NCBI RefSeq assembly: GCF_041296385.1
Contig: NC_091015.1
Coordinates: forward strand, 50,410,345-50,474,344
DNA from: Aphelocoma coerulescens
Lineage: Eukaryota; Chordata; Aves; Passeriformes; Corvidae
Reading direction: 5' to 3'
Length of the DNA stretch: 64,000 bases
Program-made: the position numbers and the translations under genes
Shown here: piece by piece, positions 1 to 14,446 of the stretch
Layout of the letters: the number at the start of each line of letters is the position of its first letter
Numbering within the stretch: position 1 is the first letter of the stretch
Notes under the pieces: model-generated
The model's database searches: none
The model's input: the letters and a program-made list of their open reading frames with translations, nothing else
What the model was told of the DNA's origin: nothing

Positions 1-2384
1 GCTTGATTGCTTTTATGCTAAATGACATGAGGATTGGGCTGAACACTCTAGACTGTAATGTTCTCTGTTAAGGTTGATTTGTTCAAATCCATTACTCTTG
101 TCAGAGTTTGGTCATTTATGCATTTACTGGGGAGAGAAATCAAATATTATAAACACACAAGGCAACGAGGTAACTCCTGTAATTTATTTTTTTCAGTTTG
201 AAGCTACTACAGACTGCTTAGATGTTGCAAATCCCTTTATTCCCTCCACAGGAGCCTGAACACACTGACCTTTCTCTACTGTATGCAACTTTCAGTGGAA
301 TAAAGAATATGCTGGTTTGACACCAGGCAGGGTAGCTTGGATGTACATATCCAAGACAAGTTAACTAACCTATTTAGAGACTGACAAAAGTCCATTCCGA
401 GGCAGGATGAGTCTCAGTACAGACTGTTTCAGCCCAAATACATCAAACTGCCTAAATGAAACTCCAGGCCCCTGTCTGGCTACACTATGCTGCGTACCCA
501 CAGGAGCAGTTTTAAAGCCAGTTCAGGTGTATCCTGAGGAGCTATAGCTGCATTGCTAGACTGGAGAGTAGATGTATGATATGAGAGATGACTGCAGATA
601 TTCATCAGCTTTGAAAATTAAAAATTGCTCAGGATAAGAGCAGTAGAGAGACAAAGACAAATTTGTAAAGGAAATAAGATTTTACTTTCTGGAAATTGCA
701 TTTGGACATTAAGACCTATTAATAAAAATTTAGTAATTTTTTAGCATCTAATCACATTTACTCAGGCTGGTTTGAGTTCTCACCAGTGCTGGTTATTCAG
801 TAAATTCCCAATCAATTAAATACATTATGTTTCCTCAGTTTCATCTGAAGCTTTGGTGGGAAGATTTCTCACCCAGAAACTGATCCCAGTCCAAAAGGTT
901 CCTTGCAGGAACACACAAATTGTGAAGATTTCTATTTTTAACTTCCTGGGCAACAAACTTGCTCATTTTCTTACTTTGGTCAGCAATTTACACAACCTAA
1001 GGTAGCAAAAGCCTCCTCAGATGGGAGCACTACTTCCTTATGCATTCATTTCTACCTCATTTTTGGTTTTATTTTGAGAAAAATGTCTCTACAGGTATCC
1101 TATGTATAAAGCTAAAATCCTTGGAAAAGAATATATGCAAAAGTCAAATACAACATTTTTAAATTCATTAAGTACTTCAAACATTTTAGCATGCACGTAA
1201 GTCCCAACAATATTTTTGGGAAGAGAGGGCAGCAGATCTGCTTCTTAAGAAATTTATCATTTTTGAGGGAAAATATCAGAAGCTTGATGTATGAAATTAG
1301 GGGATGAAAGCAATAGGAGCTTCAAATCCTTTTTTCGGTCATGAACTGATCTACAGCTATGAAGCCAATCATGTGATTTCATTGAGATACAATTTATTAA
1401 GGCACTTAAGCCTGCCAAATTGTAACCATGAATGATTCTACTACCAAGTATAAAAATATTGGAAGACCTTTATCTATTTGGATTCTAGCTATTCAGAAAA
1501 TAAATAAAAATATTATTTCAAAACTTTAAATATTAAAGATATATATAAACTTTTATTTTATTTTATTAAACTGACCTCTTTTCTCTTCTGAAATTCCTGT
1601 TAATCATCCCCTTGTTGTACCATCTTACACACTAAGTCATTGTTATCAAATAAGTTGTCCCAAAGAGGTGACAAATCATTATATTTCTGAACAAATAGAT
1701 GTGCTACAAAAACACTTCTAGCAGGAGCACTTACAGTTTGATTCAAGGTGAAACAAAATGAAAGTGAACGCTAGCTTTTTGTGCCTCTATAATGTTTTTC
1801 CTTACTTGATCTTTAATCTTTTAGAGATATTAAAAGAAGAAGACCAGTGCAATTTGTTTCAACAATAACAGTGTTAGTTCAGAAGGCATGCCTACAAAGA
1901 TCTGCAGTGCCTGACAGCAAGAATTATTAAGGACAGTACTAAAGAAGTAGCCATGAATTTAAAATATAGAGATACAATTTACAAATCTCATTTTGTTTAC
2001 CTGTTATTGCAATTAGCAGTACACTAAATGGCTGTGATAAGTACTCATGGTAATAGGTGACCCTTTTTTTTAAGTCAGGATGTATTTGAAAGAACTTTTT
2101 TCAATAGTATATCCTCTCTCACTCTTCAGGAGACCCTTACTGCAACAAAATAGATATGAAAACATAATTGTAAAACCTCAATATTTGCTACAGCATTGAG
2201 TAGCTACAGCATTGGACTGGAAAAATCGGGTTTTTTTCTCTATCCCAGAAAATACCAGGTAACAAATTTCTGTCTTTTAAAAGATATCTATATCCATCTA
2301 GCTACCTATATATGTATGCTAAATATAAAGTAAAATATAATGAAATCATTTGGGAAAAAAAAAAAATAAGGTGTTCAATAACTT

Positions 2385-2550
2385 ACCTAGAGAAGCAGTG
2401 AAAATCTTGTTATTTGCAGAGATATTTAAAACTAAATTGCCCAAAGCACTGAAAATGTTTATAGTAGAGAACCATTTGGCTGGGGAATGCAATGGACTAC
2501 ATAATGTAGTAAGTCTTTCCCATCTCTAGATTCCATGATTCATACAATAA
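2385..2550 (+). mobile_element. Degraded ancient CR1-like 3' end
   Basis: The order of weak matches follows a CR1/L3 3' end: ACCTAGAGAAGCAGTG, a TTTAAAACTAAATTG stretch, GGACTACATAATGTAG, then TCTTTCCCATCTCTAGATTC, and CATGATTCATACAA at the end. Divergence is high, so this is a tentative call made by eye. Confidence 0.45.
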
Positions 2551-3778
2551 ATGAAGATGACCAATTTTTTTTTTAACCAATAAAAAGAAAAACAGCATCT
2601 TTTGAAAACTCTGTCCTTCATTATTCTAGGAGATAATAAGGTTGAAAAGTCTGACAAGTCCACTAATGATTCTAAAATTGCAACAAAATAAAATCAATCA
2701 TTTAGAATAAAGCACCATTTCACAAGTACTGTATCATACTTACGCTTCTAAAACATGACTGACACACTTACATTTGATCATGGTCCAACACAACTTGCTG
2801 TGTATGCCCAGAACAAAGTAAAACAGCAAAGACACACAGGTAAACAAAGGGTACGCAACAGGTATTTGAGCCAAATTTGAGCTGGTCAAGTTAGATCAAT
2901 CACACCAGTGACTGACCACATCCGTGAGAATTCCTGAAATGACACAGTGGCCTGGAGTCTATCCAGCCTCACTTGGGATATTTACCAAAGTACCTAAATT
3001 TAACATTGTCTCCTGGAGCTCCACCTACAGCCATTTATGAGAGAGCTACTCTGCATGCAGTTCTGGCTACCTACAGCCCTAAGGAAAACAGACTGAACAG
3101 GGAGTCTCAGTTATTGATCCCTGTCCCAAAAGGGAGTGCAGTCTGAAAAATTTCTGGGAGCTCAATTTCAAATCCTCCCATGAATACGTTAGTAGACACT
3201 GCTCTGCATGACCCCAGCTACTCAACTATTACAGCAGAGAGCTGTGATATGCAGACCCAGCTGCCGCTTCCTTGTCTCCACAGGGACCAGAAGGGTCATA
3301 TCCTGGAACCATACAGAGTTTCCTACTGGACAGAAAGAGTAATAACTGGACTGTGCACTGGCTATGCCTATCAGCTACTCCTTATTACAGTTTGATGAGC
3401 CTTGACTAACTTTGGGTTCCTCACAAACTCACCTTCCTCAGGATATATCCCATGCACCTTCTTGAGAGCATAGACACCCCAGCCACCAAAAATAAAAATT
3501 TGAGATCCACTTCTGTCGGCTGATTTTTCCTAAACAAATTATGAATAACTCTTACTGACAATGGCCATTTAAGCCTGTTTCCAGAGTGATAACAGAGTTT
3601 CTTGAGCATATTGATCTATATTATATTGGATTGGAGTAAGAGAGTAAGTGGTTTTGCACTTTCTCTGTGTTTATGGAACAGAGCACAAAAGTATGTTATT
3701 ACTGTCCAAAATTTTATAAATTCTTTATAAAAGAGTAACATCAATATATAGCAGGATACACTTGCCAAAGGCAACTTT

Positions 3779-3808
3779 GGGGGAGGGAGGGAAGGAGGGA
3801 GAGAAGGG
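3779..3808 (+). repeat. GGGA/GGAA purine simple repeat
   Basis: A short run of GGGAGGGAGGGAAGGAGGGA-type units; four or more G runs could in principle form a G-quadruplex. Confidence 0.85.
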
Positions 3809-6800
3809 CAAGATATTTATGGCATGCTTCCTGCATCTGGATTGCTGAACAGCAGAATTATATTCAAACTGCATTCAAGGGAAACTTATAATAAGAAGTA
3901 CATATAGAAAGCAGAAATATTTCTACCAAACCTGGGAACAATGCTCATATATTTAGATATGTTTTTCTTTGCATGTATCAAATTCTCCAGGGACACGATT
4001 CAGCAAAATGCTTCAGCACAAGACTAGCTCTGTGCACTTTAATGGGGTTATTCATGTGCTTAAAGAGAAATACAAGCTTAAGTGCTGAACTTAAGAATTA
4101 CAGATTTTAACAGCTTTAAAATTACAGTCTTCAAATAAAACATGAAAAAATATATTTTATAAAAATAGATCTTAGAAAAATATTCCCAACTCACCAGCAA
4201 CTTTTCCCTATCAACTAAAATCTGCAGTTATCCTCACCTCATCCATTTCTAAAGAGAATCCTCACATCTGTCCCTTTGTTATACCCAGATAAATAACTAA
4301 AACAGAAATGTCCAAGACATCCTGATCTCTAGAGGAAGCACAGCAACTTTTTTTCAAAGTTCATCTGTTAACAATCCTAGAGGGAAAAAAAAGAGATTTG
4401 AAAAATATACCTAGAAAACTGTCAAGAAAGATAGTTTCTTGATCCAATAACTAAATCAAAGTGCATCTGCAAGAGGCTATCACTGTGATCCTGACTTATG
4501 GTCAGTAGCAGCAGCATCTTCCTGGCTTCTAGGAAGGACATGACATAAAAGACACAAGTCCAACAGATACATCACCCTAAGTGTGCTCTGGCAATGCTCC
4601 ACCCCACCTAGATAGAAATCCTTGTAGGAAAATCTACCCATTTTTCTCATCTCATAGTCCCAGTTCTTTTGTCATGGATTCCATCCGATCAGAACCCAAG
4701 CAACACTATCTTCAAAAGAATCTGAAAACTCACAGCAAGAAATGCTTAACTCTGTTACTGTAGGCAAGTTCTTAGATTAACCATGTAGCTAAGCACCAAG
4801 AATGCTCCTGCTGATTATGATTTCATACGTACTCCTGAAGGCACGGGTATTTTTCTTTTCCCTCAACCAAAGGCATAGGATAAAAGTTTTGGTTGAAAAA
4901 TATTTTTTACATTTCTCTAAAACGGAAGTAAAATCTTCCACAACTACCATCATAGTTTTTTTCTTTTCTGTCTCAGATACCACAATCGATTCTCTTGCAA
5001 CACAACTGAAGTGCAGGAAATTTAGGTCTGTTTAGTATTAATGGTTTAAGAATAGAATTTCATCTCCCATCAGAAACATCTGTCAATCTGCACTATTCTT
5101 CTTCAGAGCCCTAAGAAACCTAGATTTTATTAGGTTTCAGGACAGACATTTAAAACAGAATATAAAAGGCAAAATACACTACCCCATCCCTTCAGTTCTT
5201 TTACTCTATGTGTAAATTCTGTTCATCAGCAGACACGACTTGGGTAGCTCCTTGTTCACAGTAAGATACCCTGCACTAGACCAAGAACATAAACATTGCA
5301 ACAGAATAACTCTCTTCAGTTCTTTTCAATTTTCATTTTCCAATGAAGAGCAGTTTCTCCAGTCAATCTAAGGTCATTGGGAGTGAGTGCTTGGTAAACT
5401 CCTCATAGGCAGCCATTACAAGGGTCCACTGACCACACTGAAAACCATACACAGTGTTGTTACCAAAAGAACTGTTACAGCAGCGAGCAGTGATAGTGAC
5501 TATATTCTTCCAGTGGGAAAAGGTTCTGCCACAGATAAGTTAGGCCTCAGAAACTATTTTTCAAAAAATTTAGAGTTGACTAGACCCGTGGGCAGAAATG
5601 CAGCACTTGTTTGCTCATGACATACATACAATGATGAGCTTGTTTTGAACACTTCCATCCCAACTCTGCTACCAGTGTATTATTTATAACTCCAGAGCAT
5701 TTCCCAAGCCTTGCAGATGCCTGAAAATAAGGACGATGTAAGCATAGGCAAAGAGGCAATGCCAATTTAAATATTAATCTTTTCCTTGTTAACATAAAGC
5801 CTCTCCATGTTCAGTTTCTCAGTTAAACAGGAGGGAAAGTGGTTTACACAGCAGTGCTTTACTGAGATGGTATCTGATTGCACTTCATCTTCCAACACAC
5901 AAAAGTGTGGCTTCCCAAGAGTTAATAAAAAGTGATGGTTAGAAATTACAAGAGCACTACTTCCAAAATGAACTTAAGATCAAGCACAAGAATTTCTAAT
6001 TACCAAATTAAAAACCTGCATTGAGAGGTATTCACCTCTCAAGCATGAATGGGTGGAAAGCCATGATTATAGCTCTCATCCTTTAGCATAAGCATTTCTT
6101 ACAGACCTACCTTGCAGTACTGCTTAGGAAGCTGATTATTCCTGCTTCCTTATCAAGAAATAGGGTGCCATAATGTTGGGTGTATGAGTAAAGGGATAAT
6201 AGTACCATATGGAGGCAGAGGAGCTAAAATATTGACATTTCATTTTTTTCATCCGACTGGGGATCTGTCATTCTTTAGATTGTTGTAATATGTCAGAGAG
6301 AGAGAAAACTTTTTGCAATCACAAGTTTATATGAGTCAGGTTTGTACACCTAAAAGCACTCAGGGTTTGACCTTGTGTTTCTGAATTTTTAGGAGTCTCT
6401 ATAGGACTCCAAAACAAAATTGTATTACATAAGTATATTGTATTATATTTGTATTATATATAAGCTGACAGACAGGGCTTATAATACTCTGGAGGACCTG
6501 GCTGATCTTCAGAAGCACATGCCATCCTCAAATAAAATAGAGAATTAAGTAAAAGATGGTCAGTCTTTGTAGTTAATATTCACAGCCTTTCTAGTTTCTA
6601 GCTGGGAGAACCACTGCTGACTTTTCATAACAATTTTCTCCCATCACATTAGAAGAAGCCACATACAACTTTTACTTGACAGTCCAGGTTAGGACAGTGC
6701 ACATTAAGCTACAGGTCACAGTAGGGTGGCGCAACTGCAGAGAAATTCCACTGCATTTTTTCCAAGCCTGGCAGAATTATTCTACTGCTTTTGAAGGAGC

Positions 6801-9800
6801 ATTTGAACACAGTCTTCTCCTTGTTGTTACCTACCATAATGAGCTAATTAAGAAAACAAGAAAGTCACAAATACAAGTCGCGTTCCTCTCCAGAAGAAGG
6901 ATAATTGTTGCAGAAATAAGAAAATATTAGCATAATTCAATACTAATAATTCAAATGCCAGTAATTAATAGCCCAATAAAAATTGCCTAGGATTTCCACA
7001 CAAATCTTACCATCTGCCTGCAATAAAAATCATGAAGTGTATCTGTTTCAAGTGGAAGTCAGATGAAGGAGATGTAGGTAGCACCTATTCAGCAAATTAA
7101 AGAACCTTGTAAGTCAAGATAATTGGGGTATTTTCTCTAAAAAGAGGCCCATCACCTTAGAAATTCCTGGATGTGTTCTCAGTATTAATAAATAGGATCC
7201 TCTCAAAAGTTGCGTGACTCCATAAATACATACAGTCTCCAAACATAATATTCAATATGTGACATTTTCTAAACAAGAACAGTATGTAACTAAAAGACCC
7301 TTGAGTAAAGTAAAAAAATGCCAGTAACCAGCAAAAAGATATCATGATGCACATTCCCTATCCAGCTTGCCCATATGGACTTGGAAACCTGCGGGAAGGG
7401 GTCAGGGACTGCCCTATGCCAGACACTAATGGTTCCAGGCAGCTTTACAATGGATCCACTGCAGGTCAAGGCTGAGCCCGACAGCCAAGTTGAAACATAT
7501 CCAAGAAATACAAGAAGACATCAACTAGAGAGAGGAGGAGGAAGAGTTAGAAAAGAGTTAGAAACAAGAGAGGGAACACCAAGGTCCAAGGAGAAGGAAG
7601 GGGAAGAAGTCCTCCATGACAGATACCCCTGCAGCCCATGAAACACTATACCGTGCACTTGAAAGACTGAAACTACACTCACAAAAAACACCTCTCTCAA
7701 ATTAAAGCTGGTAAGGTCTTTATGACATTGTGTTAGATGTGTCTGCTGGAGGACAGAGGATGAGAGCAAGCACGGAAGCTGCCACACAGTTTGGCTGCCA
7801 GTGCTGTCCTAGTGTGTCCACCCTTCCACCTCTACTCCTCCTTAACAGTGCCTATGTGAGACGGTAGGTCATGGGAGTGGAAAGGCTCTCAGGGTGAATC
7901 TTGAATACTGTACACAATGGTCTACACTTTAGGCATCTGTATAGGGAACAGTTGGAAGATTTGTCCAATCTCTCACCCTTATAATTTTGAATGTCAATAA
8001 TTTGGCACAAAATCCATGGCACAAAGAAGCTAAAGCAACACTGAACAAAGTCCTTTGTGTAAAACCGAAGTGCATCTGTCCTAGCTCAGAAAGGAGAAAT
8101 AGTGAGATTAGCATTATTATACCAGTGGATGGTATATATTTTGGGTGGCAATTTCGGATGATCTCAAGAAACACTGTCTCCATGTAAAAATTAAGCACAA
8201 TATTAAACAAGGTGGAAGAAGGAAGAGGCCAGGGAGGCTGTATGCATGTGTCAGGGCAGTAGAGTTATTAAATCAGCATTTTTAAGGCAATTTTATAGCT
8301 TTGTGTTTAAGACAACTTCATGCAACCCCTACTCCCTCCCAAGTGTCTCTAAATGCAGAAATACAGAGAGCACAAGAGGAAAAACTAGGAAAAAAAAATT
8401 AGAGGACAGAATTCACACCAGAAAACAACACAGAGGCTTTTAAAAGTTATGACATGGCTTGTTACATTAAGGTTGTATTACTTGCTGATTGCCACATCAA
8501 AGAGGGCGAATGAAATGGTTGAATAACCTGTCCAATGCCTTGAACAGGCTTGGCTGCTTTGGCAGAAGAGCCTGTCCTCTGGTCCTGTTTTTACATCAAC
8601 ACTTCTGCTATAGTCAAATAAGAAAAGGATCTTCATTTTTGCATCAGTTTTATGTGGCTGCTTTCCTTTAGCAATTAGAAATTCATTTTAAAGAAATTAA
8701 TTTGAAATACTAACTATGATTTTTACTTGTGGGAGCATGTATCAGTAATAAACTGGGAGGATGTATCAGTAAATGGCAGAGAGTATCAACAGGGATTACA
8801 GTGTTCTAAGATGTATAAAGTGGAACAAATATTTAAAAGAGGAAAGCATAAGAAGTGAGTTTAGCAGTAAGGATTAGATTAATTGCTGTGGGGTCCGTTT
8901 CCTCAGGACAGGATTTTAAACATTAAGATTCATTGTTTCAGAACACATATGATAAGGGAGGAAAAAAAAAAAAACTAATCCAGAAATTCGACTGGACAAC
9001 AATAAATCTGGGATTCAGGCACTACAGCCATTTGCAAAAAGAGACTGCTGGGGTAAGAGCTGAACAGATTATATATCATAGAATATATGTTCAGTTCATA
9101 TATGGACAGAAAGCAGTAAAAACCTCATCGTAACTTTACCTCAATACATCAGTTTTTCACTTCTGAAGCCTCTAATCATTTGATGCCACTGCAGAAGCCA
9201 AAAAAATTCAAGTCATATAAACTCAAAGTAGTCATTGCTGAGTTCTCCTCTTGACGATGATGGAGTCCTCACATCAGATCTACATGCAAGGATGGCTTGA
9301 AATTACACTATCCCAAAGCACATAAGCTCCTGTTTTGTATTGCATAGTGCATTTTGGTACAATTTATTCCACAACAATGTGACTTAAATTCTTTTGCAAT
9401 TCTAATGCAGTTATTAATGCAGGAGTTGACCATAAAAATACCTACAAGTAGTCTAGAAAACAGCAAGGAGACAATTAGTCTGAATTGCTAGCAAGAGAAA
9501 AGCACTAGAAACAATCTTTTGTAAAGTTCTCTTTCCTCAAGGCTGTGCACATTTAGACTACAAACCCAATTATGGAAAAATACTGCGCAATACTTACAGT
9601 GAAATTTCCAGGTATGGGGAATTCTTTGCTGATATTTTACTACGCAATCTTTTTTTTAACCTACTGAATTAGTTAATGCACTGAAGTATTCCTTGATATT
9701 GCAGAAGAATTTTCCAACTTAACTTGCTCAAACTTATCAGCCAAACTAAAATCAGAAGAGTTAAGCTTTTATTAATTATGGCAACAGTTTACAATGTGCA

Positions 9801-12105
9801 AATAAAATCTTCTTCCCCTTCCCTTACATTCAATTGCTGCCAGAAACTACATGGAATGTTCTGGTGAGGAAGGCAATGAAGAAAAATTCAACTCAAGGAT
9901 GATCAACATCCTATCAAGAAAACACTCCCACTGATTTCAACAGGCTTTAAACAACATAAAAATAATTTTGTTTCCTCTCTGCCCCTCTGTTCTTTGCTGT
10001 TTCCACACATCTTTTCCTGATGCTGTAACAGTAGCTGGTGTTACAGCAAACAGCAGACTGCCTCTTTCTTATACTCTGCTCTCCCCTCTCACTTCAACAA
10101 AGTTCACTTTAATTGCAACTAAGCAGTGAGAGATTTCATATACTTAAAATGAGTATAGCTTTCACTCCACTCCCTGGAGGTTGGCTTTACCCTCCAGCTG
10201 GTTCCCTGAGCATCTTTACTGTTCCAACAAAACATTTTAATAAGGCCCACTATTTGCACCTAGGTACCTAGCATCTACATGTTAAACATCACTCTTCAGA
10301 TGGGCCATTTAGTGATGTCCCTGAAGAAAATGGCCTTTTTTAAAACTTAATTTTTGTTTTGTTGAGCATCCCCAAGGCCGTAGTTTCCATCTTACCACAA
10401 GAAATAAAATGAAAGTTTTGCAAAAACACTTGACTGCAGCATTTGCCAAGAACAACCAAATTCTGGTTAAGGTGCTTGCAAACACTACAGATGATAAAAC
10501 ATGTTTCAAGACAGGTACTTCAGAGGTCCAAAGGTTTTAAATGTTGCACAGCACTTACGTATGTGGTTGAGAAAATACACATGTAGAACGTCAAGTATGG
10601 CATTTTTTTTATTTATTTAAAGAAAGGCCCAGTGTGTGCCTCTCCCTCAGTTTTTTTAACAAGGGATGAAGATTTAGCAGGGCTGGCACCAGCCCAGCAG
10701 ATGGAAAAGCCCCATTTTTTCACAAGAAGTAAAGGCAGGTTATGGTGGCAGAAAACTACATCAGGGTTGGCAAGGGAGAGCAAAAAGCAAGTCAGTGCAT
10801 GCAGACTGGAGTGATTTTTACCACTGTACAGGTCATGCGAAAGGCAAATTAATCAGGCTAATTAAGACAGAAGAAGCAGAGGAGCGACGTCAACACATGT
10901 TTAAACTACCGGAAAGGAAGAGGAGGAATCACCAATAGAATGCTGTAAGATTTGAGTTTCTCCTGTTATAGAATTAAATGCCAAATGAAGGCCTTGTCTA
11001 AACACACCAGTTGTGCAATTTCTACTCAAATCAATTATAAACCTCATTATAGTTACACAGGTGCAAAACTCTTTGCAGACCATCTTGTATCACTGCTTAA
11101 GTGATTTACACATATCCACAAAGGGTCGCAGCTGCTGAATTAAACCCATTTTACAATTACAGTAAACTCATGTCATTTTTGTCTATATGAACGCTGATAG
11201 ATGGTGATTTTTTTAAGTGTACTAAACTTCAGGTTCCCAAAGATAATTTCAGGCAATAGTGTTATGTTTTCTCTCATTTGAATATTTTTAAACAATGAAC
11301 ATCTGAGCACATAGCTGAAATGAAGCATCCTCCACCACATCAAATTATGCTTGACTGTGCTACTTTAATATTCTTCAGTTCCGGAAGTATTGTATCAATA
11401 ATTTCTAAAGCCATCCTCAAAATATCTTAATACCAAGCTTAAAAACTTGTTCAGCTGCAGGAGCACAAAGCTGGAAAGACTGTTCAAGAGACTTGTTTAT
11501 TCACTTCAAACCTGAACTGCTCTTCAAATAGCTTTCTAAACTAAGGTGTCTATTCTTGTTAAGAAACACTGCTGAATTGTTGCTAATGAACTTTGGTGAG
11601 AAATATGAACCCTGAGTTTGTACTTCTGATTAATAAATGATTTCCTGGATGTGTCCATGTGCAGTTTTTTCTGCAGAAATTTTGCTTGCCATTCTTTCAG
11701 CAGTACTGACACATGGTAGCTCTGTTGAGGAATGAAGAGCTCTCATTTGACATTTTCCTATATGCAGCTCCACAGCTTTCAAGATTTTCTTGTTTGTACA
11801 ACCATAATATGAATTCTGCATTTGGCATTATCCCCTGAATAATTCCATTATTAAGGAAGCTTGGAAATGAAAGATTTTTTCTTTCCTTAAGGCATTTGGC
11901 CATTATTTTACATGCTCAGAATAGGAAACTGATTTTCTATACACAAAACTGTTCATAATCCCTATGCAAAGTCAAATCCTCAGTCACTAATGTGGACATT
12001 TTTGCAAGGTTTTGTGTTCAAAGAATGCACCACCACACACAGTGTAACAAATCAAACCAAATTACCTTGAAACAAATCAAAGACCATAAGAGAATGGGGA
12101 GGAAG

Positions 12106-12146
12106 TAAAAATAAAATAACATAAAATAAAATAAAATTTTAAAAAA
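12106..12146 (+). repeat. (AAAAT)n simple repeat
   Basis: Imperfect pentamer repeat of TAAAA units followed by TTTTAAAAAA. No gene features nearby. Confidence 0.85.
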
Positions 12147-13639
12147 GAGAGAAAGTCTTTCCCTATCAACCTATTAGTGCGGGTTGAATGCAGTTTCCAG
12201 CAGACACATTTTGCATCTCCTCTATAGAAATGTACTTTCCATTGCTCTCATGGCAGTATAGCACCAAACCCACTGAATCCTTCCATCTATCCATAGGAGT
12301 CTTTTAATTTCCATCTGTGTGCCTTTGTTTGATCAATTTTATCATAAGACTATTAAGCCTTATTTCAATTCAAACAATATATTTACAGAAATATTAATAA
12401 AAGCTTTTACTAGAACTGTGCTTTTGCTGCCACTGAATTTCATTGCCCAAGATCTGAGACATTCAAGAGTACAGCCTTTTGAACAGTTTGAAAATGAATA
12501 GGCAACAATATCATTTGTTACCAATGACAAAGAAACACTTTACCATTAGTCAGCATTCAAATAAATCACAAGTCTGGGCTTGTCTAAGCCAAAAAAAATT
12601 GTCTGATCTAACTCTGACAGTACAGTCAAAATGATATAACCTCCCTGTTGCAAGTAAAAGTTACAGCACTGAAGTTTAAAGTAAACACCATATAACCTTA
12701 TCCACACCATGCTCTGCAATAATTTTGAAATAAATCAGATTCCAAATCAGGGGAAGTTAACATTGGTAGTAAATTATACATAAAAAAGAGCTCTGATATA
12801 CACTTTTTTTTCCCCAGCTAATATGAATCATTGGTCCTTTTTGGCTCCTTAACATCTAGAAAAATGGTCGGGGAGGGAAGAAAATACAAAGGTATTCTCT
12901 CAGCGTACAACACTGCCATTTGAAACAGCTCCTCTGCTGCATCGTTAAGCCTGAACTGCTGTTATCAAAAAACAGGATGCCAACTGAGAGAATGGAAATT
13001 TAGAAGGGTAGACCAGGACTAAGCCTGTTGTAAAATCAGCCACTACCTTTTAGAAAACATTTGAGAGTTGCAAATTTCTGCTCGCGTTTGCTCTGTGTTC
13101 ACAAGCCAATTAAAAAAAACCCTTCACTTGAAATGCCAGTAGGTCAGCTCATTAAAAAAGACTCACTGACAACACTAGAGAAGGGGAAAATGTCTAACTT
13201 AGTCTATCTTGAACATATTATTGGCCTATTTAAACAAGAATAAGAAAGAATACAGTATTTTTAAAAAGCAACAACAAACAAACCACAACCAACACAAAGA
13301 ATAAATCCCCACCTAACAAAAACTTAGCCTTTTAAAAGCCAGATTCAGCAAAACTGAACCTCCAAATCTTCTGGAAGTTTTCCTAAGCCTCATTCTAAAA
13401 GTGTGTGTGAAATGAAGTCCTTCAGGAGCAACGGTGCATCAAAGCACTCAGATCAAACCATATACACACACCTGACGATACAGTTACTCTGCTTCAAACA
13501 CAGCGACCAAGTCACAGCTGTTGGCTAATGCAGGGATTGAGGAAAATAGTTACATTCTCTGCAGATTGTTGAACAGAGCTTTCCACCAAAGGAGCAACTT
13601 CAATGGAGGGCTGCATACAGCTCAGGGGTCTACAGCAAA

Positions 13640-14119
13640 GGAGTGCCATGGACCTGTTGGAATGAGTCCAGAGGAGGGCCCCAGAAATCATCAGAGGGCT
13701 GGAGCACCTCTGCTATGGAGACAGGCTGAGAGAGTTGGGACTTTTCAGCCTGGAGAAGTCTCCAGGGAGACCTCAGAGCACCTTCCTGTACCTAAAGGGG
13801 CCCTAGAAGAGAGCTGGAGAGGGAGTTTTTACACAGGCAGGTAGTGACAGGACAAGAGGGAATTGCTTTAAACTGAGAAGGAGTATGTCTACACTGGATG
13901 TTAGGAAGAAATTCTTTACTGTGCGAGTGGTGAGCCACCGGAACAGGTTGCCCAGAGAAGTTGTGGATGCCCCATCCCTGGAAATGTTCAAGGCCAGGCT
14001 GGAAGGGGCTTTGAGTAACCTGGTCTAGTGGAAGATGCCTCTGTTCATAGAAAGGGGGTTGTAATTAGATGATCTTTAAGGTCCCTTCCAACCCAAAAGA
14101 GTCTATGATACTATAATAG
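13640..14119 (+). mobile_element. CR1 LINE 3' end, sense orientation, upstream of STT3B
   Basis: Contains the diagnostic CR1 3' region: GAGGAGGGCC, a GAGCACCTCTGCTATG block, TTTAAACTGAG, TTAGGAAGAAATTCTTTACTG, GGTTGCCCAGAGAAG, then GATGATCTTTAAGGTCCC and TTCCAACCC. It ends in degenerate TCTATGATACTATAATAG octamer-like repeats. It is a 5'-truncated copy of about 480 bases. A short gap in the GAGAAG...GGAGACC segment suggests an internal deletion. Confidence 0.92.
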
Positions 14120-14152
14120 AAAGGTTTCCACCATTAATAAAAAGAAACTCCT

Positions 14153-14232
14153 AAAAGACAAAAAAAAAAAAAAAAAAAAACTAAAAAACCAAAACAAAAC
14201 AACCAACCAAACAAAAAAACCCCAACAAACCA
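14153..14232 (+). repeat. A-rich low-complexity tract with 21-base poly(A)
   Basis: A 21-base A run at 14160-14180 is followed by A/C-rich sequence (AACAAAAC, ACCAACC). CR1 elements end in octamer repeats rather than poly(A), so this tract may be an independent A-rich expansion or the tail of another retrocopy. It lies between two CR1 3' ends. Confidence 0.8.
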
Positions 14233-14284
14233 GCCAATCCCACCCTCTTAAAAAAGCTAAGGTTTCCATTTGCTGATCTCTGTG

Positions 14285-14446
14285 CCTGATGGAGGTGGTG
14301 GAGTCATCATCCCTGGAGGTGTTTAAGGAAAGACTGGATGTGGTTCTTGGTGCCATGGTCGAATTGACATGGCGGCATTCGGCCACAGGTTGGACTCGAT
14401 GACCTCAAAGGTCTCTTCCAACCTAACTGATGCACTGATGCTGTAA
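14285..14446 (+). mobile_element. Second CR1 3' end, different subfamily
   Basis: Carries GGTGGAGTCATCATCCCTGG, AGACTGGATGTGG, TGCCATGGTCGAATTGACATGG, GGTTGGACTCGATGACC and CTCAAAGGTC, then TTCCAACCTAACTGATGCACTGATGC. These match the short-tail CR1 subfamily, which differs from the copy ending at 14119. It lies 135 bases upstream of the CpG island edge. Confidence 0.85.

Larger units (their letters stand above)
1..13639. other. Intergenic region upstream of STT3B, no gene recognised
   Basis: AT-rich sequence without a convincing coding frame, RNA gene or splice-supported exon on either strand; the longest frames are under 100 codons and match nothing I know. It holds a purine repeat near 3.78 kb, a pentamer repeat near 12.1 kb and a degraded CR1-like end near 2.4 kb. 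A GC-richer, purine-rich patch at about 7375-7640 may be an old transposon piece. Distal enhancers could exist, but the sequence alone does not show them. Confidence 0.75.
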
